Assembly (NCBI GenBank): GCA_013152695.1
Contig: JAADFV010000088.1
Span: 1-7,806 of the forward strand
Direction of reading: 5' to 3'
Source: Chloroflexota bacterium
GTDB lineage: Bacteria; Chloroflexota; Anaerolineae; J102
Length of the DNA stretch: 7,806 nt
Shown: positions 1 to 7,806 of the stretch, in pieces
Numbering within the stretch: the first letter of the stretch is position 1
How the letters are laid out: every line of letters begins with the position of its first letter
Program-made: the position numbers and the translations under genes
Notes under the pieces: generated by a model
Told to the model about the DNA's origin: nothing
The model's input: the letters and a program-made list of their open reading frames with translations, nothing else
Database searches by the model: none

Positions 1-2221
1 CGAGGGCCGCATCACTGAGGTTGAAAATCCACTGATGAATAGACTCTTCCCAGCCAGTCGCATCGCTGTCAAGGATGAGAGGAGACTCTTGGCTGAAGAT
101 TTCTTCCGGTGCAAAGGAGCGGAAGGGAGCCACGGCGGCCTCGTAATCGCCAAAGAAGAGATATTGCAGGATGGGGAAGACGAGCTCTGTGCCCTGCAAA
201 GGCTCTTTTTTTTCTTCGCCGTTGAGACGCACGAGGATGATATTCCAGGCAACGGTGTCGTTTGCCGCCTGCGCATTGGCTTTTTCCAGGTCGGGGAGTA
301 AAGCGAGGGCGTCTTTCCAGAGGCCGGCTTCGGCAAGAGTGACGACTTTGTTGTTCAAGGCAAGAAGTTCGGCGGGGGCGCTATCATCCAGACGTTCGAG
401 GTTTAGCGGCACCATGGCATGACCATCCCAACGCAAAACTTCAGTGTCAGGATAGCGTAGGCCGCAGGCGTAGCAAAATACATAATAATCCGTGGCATCC
501 AGCAGCACTTCGCCGATGCCATCACCGTTGAGATCGGCAACATTGCCAGCCCCGGGGCCAGAGCTAAAGCCGGTAGCCTCGGTTTGAAGCTTGTTGTCGG
601 CAAAACGTAGCAGGCGGTAAGCACCACTGTGGGCGCCGAGGCCGGCATGGATTTGTAACCAGACTTCACCAGGAACCACAGTGACTTGTTCCACGCCATC
701 TTCGTTCAGGTAATCGGCACCGGGGTCGTCGGGATTGTCCGGATCGGCGAGGGGCGTCTGGGCGAGAAGCTGCCAACCGTCGTCGCTGCGAGTGTAGATG
801 GCAAGAATGTGGGGAGAATCATGCTCGCCACCAAAAGTGCGCATACCCGTCGTGTAGACGGCCCAGAGGGGTGGCGTTGTGTTTTGCAGGGGGAGAATAG
901 CGGGGGGAGCAAAGCCCGGGCCTTCACCTTCGTCTGCGAGAGTTATGCCGGTGTCATTTACAAATTGCCGCCGGAGCTGGTTCATCTCCAAAGCCGCGGC
1001 CGTGGCGCCCCAACGGAGGAGAATTGGGCCCTCTGTTGGTAAGGAGAGAGCGAGGGGCTGCGGCGGACGTTCGTCGGTGTAGAGCCAGAGCACGGTGGCG
1101 GGCGTATCGGTGGCGGGCTGAGTAACGATCACTGCCCCCTGTCCTCCGGTTGCCCAAAGCACCTCTTGCAGGATGTAGGCATCGCTATGCAGGACAACGC
1201 GATCGCTGATGCCGTCGAGATCGGTGCTGACCATCTGCAGAGGAATCGTTCCGGAAGCAGCATTGTACTCGGCAGTACTGACGGTGGCCTGAAAGCTCAG
1301 CAAGCGTCCCTGGGGCGCGGGTTGGGCCCAGGCGACCAGGGGTAGGGTGTCACTACCCGGCGTCATGGCGATAAGGTGCTCTTCACTGCCATCCCAGGTG
1401 GTGTAGCGCCGCAAACCGGGAACGTGACGGGGGCCGTAAAAGGGGTCTGCAACGTAGATAAACTGCCCGTCGAAGCTCCAGGAAGGATGACAGCAGGCAC
1501 TACCCAATTCCACAACAGATTCGCGATTGACGCTGTTGATTTGTAGGGTACCTGTGGTGGTGTAGAAGGCGCGAGTGATGAGGAGTCTACTGCCATCTGG
1601 CGACCAACTATTGGGGAAATAGGTACCCGCACCAGGGCCGGGATCGTCGTCAGCCTGCACCATTCGGGTCGAGGCATCTCTCAGGCGGATGACCTGAACC
1701 CCACCGAGAGCAAAGGCCAGGCGTTCTCCGCGGGGAGAAAAGCGGAGGGAATGGATCTGATCTGGGCCGGAATCAGCGGCGGGAAGATCGGGGCCATCGA
1801 AGAGAAGGGTGGCTGTGCCGCCGACCTCATCGATCAAGTAGATATCGTTGCCACTGACATAGGCGAGCTGCCCCGTGGTGGTGGAGACGTCGAAATCTGT
1901 TACTGGATCAGTAGCAGAAGTCACCATTGTGGGGCCGCTACCATCCTCTTCCAGGCGCATCACCTGGCCCGAAGAGCTGAGATAATAAAGCGGTGCTGGT
2001 AAATCAGGGGCAGGAGTGGGTGTGGCGGTCGGAGGGAGTGGGCTCGGGGTGGCAGTCGGAGGTAGAGGTGTGGCTGTTGCCGGTGCAGCGGTAGGGGTGG
2101 GAGGAAGAGGGGTGGCCGTGGTAGCATTGTTGCAGGCGCTGAGCAAGGCTAATAGCAAGAGCAAGCTAAGGATGACCAGGTGCTTACTTTGGGGGCGTAC
2201 GGCAGGACGGGCAATGTTCAT
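1..2221 (-). CDS. Large surface lipoprotein with PD40 beta-propeller repeats, Ca-loop motifs and TPR-like region (3' end cut off by the window edge)
   Basis: The frame is open for 740 codons from ATG at 2221 to the left edge with no stop, so the C-terminus is missing. Residues 15-27 are a hydrophobic signal segment ending in the lipobox L27-S28-A29-C30, so C30 should be lipidated by signal peptidase II. Residues 34-72 are a Thr/Ala/Pro stalk. Three PD40/TolB-like strands follow: RFSPRG (160-165), WSPDG (206-210) and WSFDG (248-252), indicating a beta-propeller outside the membrane. Two acidic loops, LNEDGVE (505-511) and DLNGDGIGE (563-571), resemble FG-GAP-type calcium sites. AEAGLWKDALALL (630-642) with the following helix looks TPR-like. 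Cysteines C243-C244 and C583/C586 (CxxC) may form disulfides. A GGAGG site lies 5 bases before the ATG. The substrate is unknown; sensing or binding at the cell surface is inferred. The reading frame is certain, the function is not. Confidence 0.
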   Translation of the reverse strand, partial: MNIARPAVRPQSKHLVILSLLLLLALLSACNNATTATPLPPTPTAAPATATPLPPTATPSPLPPTATPTPAPDLPAPLYYLSSSGQVMRLEEDGSGPTMVTSATDPVTDFDVSTTTGQLAYVSGNDIYLIDEVGGTATLLFDGPDLPAADSGPDQIHSLRFSPRGERLAFALGGVQVIRLRDASTRMVQADDDPGPGAGTYFPNSWSPDGSRLLITRAFYTTTGTLQINSVNRESVVELGSACCHPSWSFDGQFIYVADPFYGPRHVPGLRRYTTWDGSEEHLIAMTPGSDTLPLVAWAQPAPQGRLLSFQATVSTAEYNAASGTIPLQMVSTDLDGISDRVVLHSDAYILQEVLWATGGQGAVIVTQPATDTPATVLWLYTDERPPQPLALSLPTEGPILLRWGATAAALEMNQLRRQFVNDTGITLADEGEGPGFAPPAILPLQNTTPPLWAVYTTGMRTFGGEHDSPHILAIYTRSDDGWQLLAQTPLADPDNPDDPGADYLNEDGVEQVTVVPGEVWLQIHAGLGAHSGAYRLLRFADNKLQTEATGFSSGPGAGNVADLNGDGIGEVLLDATDYYVFCYACGLRYPDTEVLRWDGHAMVPLNLERLDDSAPAELLALNNKVVTLAEAGLWKDALALLPDLEKANAQAANDTVAWNIILVRLNGEEKKEPLQGTELVFPILQYLFFGDYEAAVAPFRSFAPEEIFSQESPLILDSDATGWEESIHQWIFNLSDAAL
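2006..2122 (-). repeat. Degenerate short repeats encoding the Thr/Ala/Pro stalk
   Basis: This stretch encodes residues 34-72 of the lipoprotein, built from variants of PLPPTATP and PTPTAAP. At the DNA level, copies of a roughly 20-base unit (CTCCGACTGCCACCC-like) recur with point changes. Such stalks hold a folded domain away from the membrane and tend to vary in length by slippage; that last point is general knowledge, not something seen here. Confidence 0.
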
Positions 2222-2226
2222 GAAAA

Positions 2227-2231
2227 CCTCC
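2227..2231 (-). promoter_or_regulatory. Ribosome binding site of the lipoprotein gene
   Basis: On the minus strand GGAGG is followed by TTTTC and then ATG at 2221, a 5-base spacing. It is the clearest Shine-Dalgarno site in the window and fixes the lipoprotein start. The PBP, SurE and PH-protein genes have nothing comparable. Confidence 0.
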
Positions 2232-2275
2232 GAAATGGCCAAGTACTCAGCAAAATATGAGATATTTCCTCTGAT

Positions 2276-2316
2276 CGAAGTGAAGAATCATTACTTCACC
2301 GAGGCTAGATTCTTCG
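2276..2316 (-). promoter_or_regulatory. Overlapping, mutually exclusive hairpins in the lipoprotein upstream region
   Basis: Two perfect inverted repeats share bases. GAAGAATC (2308-2315 on the minus strand) pairs with GATTCTTC (2282-2289) across 18 bases. GTGAAG (2294-2299) pairs with CTTCAC (2280-2285) across 8 bases. Both need the CTTC at 2282-2285, so only one can form at a time. CGAAG/CTTCG copies at the outer ends (2312-2316 and 2276-2280) offer a third pairing. No T-run follows, so this is not an intrinsic terminator, and neither hairpin covers the ribosome binding site about 45 bases downstream. The rest of the 2222-2390 gap shows no convincing promoter. A role as operator or RNA switch is only a guess. 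Confidence 0.
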
Positions 2317-2390
2317 TTTCAGTTAGAATGACGACCGGTACCACACCTGGCTGAGCACTAGGGTGATAGAGAACAGATGAGATGTCGCGT

Positions 2391-3266
2391 TCATGGTAAA
2401 AGTGCAGATAACACAAATGCACCCACGCCTTGCAGAACCAGGGCACCGCTCCACAACATGAGCGCGGCCAGGCGTTGGCGTGGATACAAGAATAGTCCCA
2501 AGAGCGTGTTGGTGAACCAGATCAAGGCGAGGATGATGGGTAAGATAAAGAGTGCCCGGCGGGGGCCAAAACGGTCAGGATTACCGGCAGCATTGAAGTG
2601 AAGGGCCACATCGGCCGGCAAAGAGGGGAATTGCCAGACCAGGTACAAACTGATCCCCAGCAAGAAAACTGCTCCCAGACCGATCAGGAGTTGCGGCGTA
2701 CGCTGCTGCCAGAACCAATATTGGCGCCAGGGTGCCACCTGATGGCGGGGATCGACCTGGCGGGCGGGGCCCAGTTCTTGATGGGCGGCAACTGCCCGCA
2801 TGAAGGCTTCTGGCTCAGCCGGTGAAACGAGAATGGTACCCTGGCGGCTGGTGTGAATGGCCAGGCATTGGTGGGGAGGGTGTGTGGCAAGGATAGCGGG
2901 TTGGTTTTCTGGAGCCAACCAGGGTGAGGGCCATCGCCACCAGTGGTAGCGACGACTTGTCTTGCCGGAAAATGGCCGGATGTCCTGAATGTCTGGCAGG
3001 GGGATGATGGTTTCGCTCGTGGCAGTAACAAGATGTACTGCGTCACGGCTTACTCGATATTGCAGGCTGGTAAGCAAGCGAATACGATATCCCAGCCAGC
3101 CAACTAATCCCCACAAGAAAGCAGCCAGCAAAAAAAGGCGTACCCATGGCGGTCCCGGCGGCTGACGCCAAAGCAAAAGGCTAGCAATGACCGCGCTCAG
3201 CAATAGCACCAGCCAGAGCAGCCAGGCAAGATAGCGTTTGGGCGGAGGGGATGCCAGGAAGGTCAT
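2391..3266 (-). CDS. Membrane protein with bacterial PH-like domain and DUF1648 motif
   Basis: This 291-aa protein has about five membrane segments (near residues 13-33, 42-62, 193-211, 239-261 and 268-289). Between the second and third lies a PH-like domain (about 67-165). It opens with a YRVSRDAVHLV strand, then IIPLPDIQDI (87-96), and closes with ILVSPAEPEAF (145-155), the usual bacterial PH pattern. After the third segment comes LPADVALHFNAAGNPDRFG (216-234), which matches the DUF1648 signature LPxxVPxHFNxxGxPDxxG. DUF1648 occurs in SdpI-type and other polytopic membrane proteins. Its biochemical role is largely undefined, and no enzymatic residues are evident here. The start ATG overlaps the SurE stop as ATGA and has no Shine-Dalgarno site, so it is probably translated by coupling. 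The family assignment is good; the function is unknown. Confidence 0.9.
   Translation of the reverse strand: MTFLASPPPKRYLAWLLWLVLLLSAVIASLLLWRQPPGPPWVRLFLLAAFLWGLVGWLGYRIRLLTSLQYRVSRDAVHLVTATSETIIPLPDIQDIRPFSGKTSRRYHWWRWPSPWLAPENQPAILATHPPHQCLAIHTSRQGTILVSPAEPEAFMRAVAAHQELGPARQVDPRHQVAPWRQYWFWQQRTPQLLIGLGAVFLLGISLYLVWQFPSLPADVALHFNAAGNPDRFGPRRALFILPIILALIWFTNTLLGLFLYPRQRLAALMLWSGALVLQGVGAFVLSALLP
3263..3266 (-). promoter_or_regulatory. ATGA stop-start overlap between surE and the PH/DUF1648 gene
   Basis: The minus-strand ATGA contains the start codon of the membrane protein (3266-3264) and the TGA stop of SurE (3265-3263). The preceding bases (CTTCTTCCCGCGC) hold no Shine-Dalgarno site. This arrangement is a classic sign of termination-reinitiation and supports co-transcription. 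Confidence 0.85.
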
Positions 3267-4030
3267 GCGCGGGAAGAAGAAAACCAGGCCCGAATGGTGT
3301 CGAGAAAACGATGTTGGGTCATATCCATGTGCAAAGGGGTCACAGAAACGTAGCCCTCAGTAAGGGCGGCAAGATCGGTACCACTTTCTTCGATGCCGGT
3401 GGGAGGATCACCTCCGATCCAGTAGTAGGGCATGCCTCGCGGGTCTACTCGCTCGATCAAAACATCGCGATAGACGCGGTGTCCCAGGCGGGTGGCACGG
3501 AAGTCTTTGATCTGATCGAGGGGGATGTTGGGGACGTTGACATTGAGGAGGGTATTGGCCGGTAGTCCGTGGGAAAGGACTTGCTGCGCTACGGTTGTGG
3601 CGGCCGAGGCCGCGGTTTTCCAGTACTCACCATCGCCATCACCCAAAGAGACGGCAATACCCGGCCAGCCGTGGATGGCTGCCTCCATGGCAGCAGCCAC
3701 CGTACCCGAATAGGTGACATCAACGCCCAAATTGGGGTGGCTATTGATGCCTGATACGACCAGATCGATGGGTGGCTCGACCAATCCTAGCGCCGCCAAA
3801 GCCACACAATCGGAGGGGGCGCCATCGGTGGTGAGGGCCTCGCTGCCATCGGCCAGTTTTACCGGCCAAACGCGCAAGGGCTTGTGCATGGTTTTACTAT
3901 GTCCTGCCGCGGACCAATTGTGATTGGGAGCAAGGACGATGACGGTACCAAGGGCGCGCAAGCCCTGGGCCAGGGCCAAGAGGCCGGGTGATTCGACCCC
4001 ATCATCGTTGGTGACAAGAATGCGTGGCAT
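3263..4030 (-). CDS. surE: 5'/3'-nucleotidase SurE
   Basis: SurE is a cytoplasmic, divalent-metal-dependent phosphatase that hydrolyses nucleoside 5'- and 3'-monophosphates. The 255-aa length fits the family. The N-terminus MPRILVTNDDGVESPG carries the metal ligands D9 and D10. NHNWSAAGHS supplies S40, and SGINSHPNLGVDVTYSGT supplies N96, completing the usual D-D-S-N metal set. TDGAPSDCV (68-76) matches the conserved GTPxDCV segment, and YVSVTPLHMDMT near the C-terminus matches the family's VSVTPL motif. The open frame extends 92 codons further upstream, but that extension only shadows the PBP gene in another frame, so ATG at 4030 is the start. The second motif reads NHNWSAAGHS rather than the commoner DRNRSGxSxS, a variant outside the metal ligands. 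It lies 7 bases after the PBP stop and overlaps the next gene by 4 bases. Confidence 0.97.
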   Translation of the reverse strand: MPRILVTNDDGVESPGLLALAQGLRALGTVIVLAPNHNWSAAGHSKTMHKPLRVWPVKLADGSEALTTDGAPSDCVALAALGLVEPPIDLVVSGINSHPNLGVDVTYSGTVAAAMEAAIHGWPGIAVSLGDGDGEYWKTAASAATTVAQQVLSHGLPANTLLNVNVPNIPLDQIKDFRATRLGHRVYRDVLIERVDPRGMPYYWIGGDPPTGIEESGTDLAALTEGYVSVTPLHMDMTQHRFLDTIRAWFSSSRA

Positions 4031-4040
4031 GGAGTAGTTA
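4028..4040 (-). promoter_or_regulatory. Short PBP-surE junction without a Shine-Dalgarno site
   Basis: The PBP stop TAA (4040-4038) is separated from the SurE ATG (4030-4028) by only CTACTCC. The last 20 bases before the ATG contain no GGAG-like sequence. Translation of SurE therefore probably relies on ribosomes finishing the PBP gene. This is inferred from spacing alone. Confidence 0.6.
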
Positions 4041-7000
4041 GGTCGATTTGTTTTTGCGTGAGGTGGGGAGGCTGGCCTCTGGAGGAGGAACAACCTCTTC
4101 GGTGCGGGGCTTTGGCCCTTTGTCTTTTTGATGGCTGACGAAAATGCGAATCGGATCGCTTTCGGCCTGATTGCCGGAAGCGTCGAAGGCGACAGCCTTG
4201 ATGACATGCGTTTCTGTGTAGCCACCACTGTCGTGGATAATGCCGAAACCGTTTTCAAAGGTCCAGACAAGGCGGGTGGGGTCGTTGGGATCGGTCGAGA
4301 TTTCACCCACGACTTTTTCTTGCAGACTCAGGCTGCCATCAGGATTGGTGATAACCTCTGTGGCGCGAATTTCACCGATTTCATCGGGGCTGGGCACGGT
4401 GTCTGACATGGTGATGGTCCACTTGACGTTGTAGGGAGCAACGGTGGTGGTAATGAAGGGAGAGTCGTCAAGGTAGAAGACAACCCGATCCATAGACCAG
4501 TCATCGGTGGCGAGGGCGTTAATGTTGACCCACTCGTCATCTTCTTTAATGTATTGCCGTCCGTTGGTGGGGGAGGTAATTTTGATTTCGGGGGGGGTAT
4601 TGTCAATGGTGAGGGGAATGGCGGTTTGCTGGATGGCGCCGCTATTGTCGATGACGCTGAGCCGAAGCGTATACGCCCCTTCCAGGCCGGAAGTGTCCCA
4701 ATATTCGAGAACATTACGGTCTACCTGATTGTAATGATCGGGGCCGATCTGCGTCCATTCGTTTGGCTGAAGGCCTTGGCCATAGTGGAGTTGGTAAAGA
4801 CGGAAGTCATTGCTGCGGGCATTGCCGAGGATTTGAATCTGTCCCTTGACATAACTAAAGGGCTGAGGCTGGGCAATGGCTACGGCTTCGTTGCTGTAGA
4901 CCGGGCCGTAAGTGTCGTCATAGGCGCGCGGAGGCAGTTCCAGACGGCCTTCCTCCGCTTGTTCGGCAGCCCAGTCTGCGGCAATGGGGGGAAAGACGCG
5001 ATAGACGCGACGTTCGATCAGCTCGGGAGGAGTGTAGGGTGTGGCAAGTTTACCGTTTTCGCGGTTGATTTCGAAGACCTGGTAAACATTGTCGTACTCT
5101 TTGGGCTCGGTGCCAGCAATGAATATCTCTTCGGTGGTGCGTTCACAGAGATCGGTGGGTAAGAGACCGCTATCCACACAGACGCGTGTATGCACAATGC
5201 CCTCGGGTTCTTCCCAGGTCTTTACAGGCAGGTTTCGGTGGGCATAGAGCATGATGTCGTGGAAGATGGGCGAGGCGCCGATGGATCCCGATACTTTTTC
5301 CATGGGGGTGTTGTCGGCATTCCCTACCCAAACGCCCACAGCGATCTGAGGACTGGCTCCCAGAGTCCAGCCGTCACGATAGTCGTTGGTGGTGCCTGTC
5401 TTGGCGATGATGGGGCGGTCGGGGAGGACGAGGTATTGGGCCAGTGAGCCAAAGGCCGGGGGACGAGGGCGGGGATCACTGAGGACGTTATCGATGAGGT
5501 AGGCTAGTTGGGGGCTGATCACACGCTGTTCGTGCGGCTGCTGGAATTTTTTGAGCACATTTCCGTCGCGATCACGTACTTCGAGGAGGACGACAGGATT
5601 GAGGGTGCGATAGCCTGGCCGCAACTGCTCGGGCGGCACGGGTTCACCAACCATGACACCATTGTTTGCCAGGGTGGCAAAGACATAGGTCATATCGATT
5701 AGTTTGACTTCACCCCCACCCAGCGTCAGGCTAAGGCCGTAGTAGTCTTTGTTGAGGCTGGTGATACCGAGGCGATGCGCCATGTTCACCACATTCTTGA
5801 CCCCAACCTGGCTCATAACCCAAACGGCAGGGATGTTGTAGGAGCGCTGTAAAGCCGTACGCAGGCTAACGGGGCCATGATAGCGGCGGTCATAGTTCTC
5901 CGGTGTGTAGGGTTCTACGGCATCTGGAAAGACCTGGCGCACATCCATCACCACCGTGGCAGGCGTGAGTCCCTGGCTGAAGCCGGTGAGATAGGTGATG
6001 GGTTTGAATGAGGAGCCGGGCTGGCGATCGGCAAGAGCAATGTTGACTTCGCCGTCGATATCCCGATTGTTGTAATCGAGCGAGCCCAACATGGCCAGGA
6101 TTTCGCCCGTATCAGATTTCATGACGACGACAGCGGCATTGGAGACATTGTGTTCTATATCCTTGCGGCGTTCCAGAAATTCTGCCGGCTTAATTGGCTC
6201 GCAGCCGGGAATCGTACGGACTTCATGGTTGAGGTGGGCGACGCGTTGCCGCGCTACGCAGGTCACTTCGTGCTGCATGTCAACATCCAGCGTGGTAATG
6301 ACGGTGAGGCCATTGCGCCAGATGAAGTAGGGGTCTTCTGGCGTATTGAATTCTCTTTTGACCTGCTCGAGGGCATAGAGAGCGAAGTGAGGGGCTAACT
6401 CATTGTCGAAGCGCTCCAAGGCCGACTTGCGGACATTGAGTGGTTCGGCAAAGGCGGCATCAGCCTGTTCTTGGGTGATGTACCCGGCCGCCACCATGGC
6501 TCTGAGCACTTTCCCCTGACGTCGTTTCGCATCTTCTGGCGCCTGGATGGGATTGAGACCAGGAAATTGGGGGAGAGCGGCAAGCATGGCCGCTTCTGCC
6601 AGCGTCAGGTCGGAAGCGGATTTCCCAAAATAGACTTTGGCAGCGGATTCGATGCCGTAGCTAAAATTACCGTAGAAGTTGTTGTTGAGATACCATTCCA
6701 GGATTTGTTTTTTGTCGTAACGTCGTGTGAGATCGAGGGCCAGGATGACTTCTTTGATTTTACGGGTGTAGGAGCGCGTGTACTGTTCTTCCAGCGAGAA
6801 GAAGTTCTGTTTGGCGAGCTGTTGCGTTATGCTCGATCCGCCCTGGACATTGCCACCCTGAAGATTTTGTAAGAAAGCGCGGGCAATACCGCGGGGATTG
6901 ACGCCTGGATTCGTCCAAAAGGAGCGATCTTCGAGGGCAATCGTTGCATTGATGAGGTGGGGGCTGATCTGATCGAGGGTGACGTAGGTGCGGTCTCCGC

Positions 7001-7304
7001 GAAAAGGGCGGGGATCGATCGATTCGTACAGCAAGTATTTGCCTGTACGATCGTAGATTTTCACGGTTTCGAAGCTATCTTGCTTGGCGACAATGGTGCT
7101 GGGATCAGGGAGGTCGCGGGCGAAGTAGTAGTAGACGCCACCGGCGACAGCAGCGGCGCTGGCGGTAACACTGACCAACAGGATGATGGCCAAGACGAGG
7201 GCGGAAGCAGCTACCCGCGCCGTAATGTTCCAACCTGAAGGTCGGGAACGGGCCGCGCGTTGACGTTTGCGGCGTAAAAGGAAGAGACGAGTGGAACGGT
7301 TCAT
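4038..7304 (-). CDS. Bifunctional class A penicillin-binding protein (PBP1A type) with Ig-like C-terminal tail
   Basis: This protein polymerises lipid II glycan strands and cross-links their peptides outside the membrane. At 1088 aa it is longer than typical PBP1A (about 700-850). A basic N-terminus (RRKRQRAARSR) precedes a single membrane anchor (about 33-61). The GT51 glycosyltransferase domain (about 80-260) has EDRSFWTNPG with catalytic E125, GGSSITQQLAKQ (155-166) and RKIKE (181-185, second key Glu E185). The transpeptidase domain (about 390-690) has nucleophile S431 in SSFK (431-434), SYN (488-490) and KTG (635-637), so both activities look intact. The tail (about 815-1057) contains two Ig-like beta modules, the second starting at TPPEIKITSP and ending in FDASGN. 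All four cysteines are extracytoplasmic and fall in pairs (C349/C368, C708/C720). The first motif has Asn132 where most GT51 enzymes have His. There is no clear Shine-Dalgarno site before ATG 7304, but the anchor position supports this start. It is first in an operon with surE. The pbp1A/mrcA/ponA names would fit. Confidence 0.97.
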   Translation of the reverse strand: MNRSTRLFLLRRKRQRAARSRPSGWNITARVAASALVLAIILLVSVTASAAAVAGGVYYYFARDLPDPSTIVAKQDSFETVKIYDRTGKYLLYESIDPRPFRGDRTYVTLDQISPHLINATIALEDRSFWTNPGVNPRGIARAFLQNLQGGNVQGGSSITQQLAKQNFFSLEEQYTRSYTRKIKEVILALDLTRRYDKKQILEWYLNNNFYGNFSYGIESAAKVYFGKSASDLTLAEAAMLAALPQFPGLNPIQAPEDAKRRQGKVLRAMVAAGYITQEQADAAFAEPLNVRKSALERFDNELAPHFALYALEQVKREFNTPEDPYFIWRNGLTVITTLDVDMQHEVTCVARQRVAHLNHEVRTIPGCEPIKPAEFLERRKDIEHNVSNAAVVVMKSDTGEILAMLGSLDYNNRDIDGEVNIALADRQPGSSFKPITYLTGFSQGLTPATVVMDVRQVFPDAVEPYTPENYDRRYHGPVSLRTALQRSYNIPAVWVMSQVGVKNVVNMAHRLGITSLNKDYYGLSLTLGGGEVKLIDMTYVFATLANNGVMVGEPVPPEQLRPGYRTLNPVVLLEVRDRDGNVLKKFQQPHEQRVISPQLAYLIDNVLSDPRPRPPAFGSLAQYLVLPDRPIIAKTGTTNDYRDGWTLGASPQIAVGVWVGNADNTPMEKVSGSIGASPIFHDIMLYAHRNLPVKTWEEPEGIVHTRVCVDSGLLPTDLCERTTEEIFIAGTEPKEYDNVYQVFEINRENGKLATPYTPPELIERRVYRVFPPIAADWAAEQAEEGRLELPPRAYDDTYGPVYSNEAVAIAQPQPFSYVKGQIQILGNARSNDFRLYQLHYGQGLQPNEWTQIGPDHYNQVDRNVLEYWDTSGLEGAYTLRLSVIDNSGAIQQTAIPLTIDNTPPEIKITSPTNGRQYIKEDDEWVNINALATDDWSMDRVVFYLDDSPFITTTVAPYNVKWTITMSDTVPSPDEIGEIRATEVITNPDGSLSLQEKVVGEISTDPNDPTRLVWTFENGFGIIHDSGGYTETHVIKAVAFDASGNQAESDPIRIFVSHQKDKGPKPRTEEVVPPPEASLPTSRKNKST

Positions 7305-7427
7305 GGATATTGAATGCAGTCTATTTGTTAGGCAAGTTGTGTGGCAATTTCGGAAGTTCGCGCTAAGGGATTCGTTTTATTGGGGTTAAAGGGGAATGGG
7401 GCGGAATCCATAGCGGGCCGAAGGTGC
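7305..7427 (-). other. Predicted 5' leader of the PBP-surE-PH operon
   Basis: If transcription starts about 7 bases after the -10 at 7434-7439, the leader is about 120 bases long. It has no Shine-Dalgarno site: the bases before the ATG read CATTCAATATCC. A 27-codon reading frame (ATG at 7411, TAA at 7330-7328) lies inside it, ending 23 bases before the PBP start. It also lacks a ribosome binding site and I do not call it a gene. No strong hairpin was seen. Confidence 0.4.
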
Positions 7428-7433
7428 CGGGTT

Positions 7434-7462
7434 ATTCTAGCACGAGGCCCTAGTGCTGCCAA
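7434..7462 (-). promoter_or_regulatory. Sigma70-type promoter with extended -10, driving the PBP operon
   Basis: On the minus strand TTGGCA (7462-7457) is separated by exactly 17 bases from TAGAAT (7439-7434), and TGC sits directly before the -10, giving an extended TGnTAGAAT element. The match to TTGACA-17-TATAAT is four of six at the -35 and five of six at the -10. It sits just downstream of an intrinsic terminator and just upstream of the PBP gene, as expected for the operon promoter. Confidence 0.7.
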
Positions 7463-7511
7463 AGGATTTGTTGCTTTGCGACCTTGCTGTGCATGAAAGT
7501 TGTAGGAACGC

Positions 7512-7540
7512 AAAAAGCTCCCGCGCCCGGAGCGAGAGCC
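7512..7540 (-). terminator. Rho-independent terminator of the upstream transcription unit
   Basis: Read on the minus strand, GCTCTCGC (7539-7532) and GCGGGAGC (7524-7517) form an 8-bp GC-rich stem with one U-G wobble and a 7-base loop (TCCGGGC). TTTTT (7516-7512) follows directly. It lies 50 bases before the -35 of the PBP promoter and would stop transcription arriving from the right of the window. Confidence 0.75.
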
Positions 7541-7543
7541 TGG

Positions 7544-7572
7544 TTTTGTACACGAGTAAAGCTTTTGTACAC
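7544..7572. repeat. Two direct copies of TTTTGTACAC spaced 19 bases apart
   Basis: TTTTGTACAC occurs at 7544-7553 and 7563-7572, start to start 19 bases, close to two helical turns. Each copy holds the palindrome TGTACA. The pair lies just upstream of the terminator stem on the minus strand. The arrangement is that of a tandem protein-binding site, but no regulator gene is in the window and chance cannot be excluded. Confidence 0.4.
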
Positions 7573-7578
7573 CAATAG

Positions 7579-7594
7579 CGACAAAAATATGTCG
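7579..7594. repeat. Small inverted repeat CGACA/TGTCG
   Basis: CGACA (7579-7583) and TGTCG (7590-7594) are perfect complements around an A/T-only centre (AAAATA). It could be a small operator or a weak hairpin. It adjoins the TTTTGTACAC repeats and may belong to the same site. Confidence 0.3.
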
Positions 7595-7617
7595 GGCATA
7601 GGAGACGATGGCAGCCA

Positions 7618-7681
7618 AAACACAGACAGGAGGATGTTCATACCATCCGGGCGAAGATTCAGGCTCTGCTTGTCTGTGTTT
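7618..7681. repeat. 11-bp inverted repeat enclosing a smaller hairpin
   Basis: AAACACAGACA (7618-7628) and TGTCTGTGTTT (7671-7681) are perfect complements. Read as plus-strand RNA, a G-U and a G-C pair extend the stem to 13 bp. The 42 bases between the arms contain a second hairpin, GGATG (7632-7636) with CATCC (7644-7648) around a 7-base loop. No T-run follows on the plus strand and only TTTT within GTGTTTTGG on the minus strand, so it is a poor intrinsic terminator. It could be a structured untranslated RNA, a small RNA or a remnant mobile-element end; I recognise no known RNA family. Confidence 0.5.
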
Positions 7682-7766
7682 GAACGGCGATTCGTAGCAG
7701 TCGTAGAGATGGTTGTATCAGAAAATTTGCCGTGTCGTTGGCTTTCCGCGTGTGTAATGGGGATTC

Positions 7767-7806
7767 TTAGGCAGGGGCCGGTGCAGGGGGAGAAGCCGGG
7801 CCTTGC
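7767..7806 (-). CDS. Possible C-terminal end of an upstream gene (partial)
   Basis: From the right edge one minus-strand frame reads QGPASPPAPAPA and then TAA (7769-7767). An Ala/Pro-rich tail is common at the end of real bacterial proteins, and a minus-strand terminator further on (7512-7540) implies that a gene ends hereabouts. Only 12 codons are visible, and the two other frames are also open at the edge, so this is weakly supported and the product cannot be named. Confidence 0.3.
   Translation of the reverse strand, partial: QGPASPPAPAPA

Overview
The window looks like chromosome from a Gram-positive-like or monoderm bacterium, most probably a Chloroflexota (Anaerolineae/Caldilineae-like) member. 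This is inferred from three traits rather than from any marker gene: a lipoprotein with a long Thr/Ala/Pro 'TATPTP' linker after the lipobox, a class A penicillin-binding protein with Ig-like C-terminal modules, and a PH-like/DUF1648 membrane protein. All convincing genes lie on the minus strand, so the reading order runs from right to left.

Right edge to 7305: about 500 bases without a complete gene. It may hold the last 12 codons of an upstream gene (7767-7806). It also holds a long inverted repeat (7618-7681), two copies of a 10-base repeat (7544-7572), a good intrinsic terminator (7512-7540) and a near-consensus sigma70-type promoter with an extended -10 (7434-7462). The terminator followed by the promoter marks a clean transcription-unit boundary.

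7304 to 2391: a tight three-gene operon. A bifunctional class A penicillin-binding protein of 1088 aa is followed 7 bases later by the 5'-nucleotidase SurE (255 aa). The SurE stop overlaps by 4 bases (ATGA) the start of a 291-aa membrane protein with a PH-like domain and a DUF1648 motif. The second and third genes lack clear Shine-Dalgarno sites and probably depend on translation of the gene before them. The shared theme is loosely the cell envelope (peptidoglycan polymerisation and a membrane sensor or adaptor) plus a housekeeping phosphatase.

2390 to 1: after a 169-base gap with overlapping hairpins comes a large surface lipoprotein of at least 740 residues. It has a lipobox, a low-complexity stalk, TolB-like PD40 beta-propeller repeats, two DxNxDG-type calcium-loop motifs and a TPR-like helical region, and it runs off the left edge. 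No terminator is visible in the gap, so the lipoprotein may be read partly from the operon.

I see no CRISPR array, transposon, tRNA, rRNA or defence system. The unusual points are the domain architecture of two exported proteins and the structured DNA in the two intergenic regions. I do not see a convincing new system.
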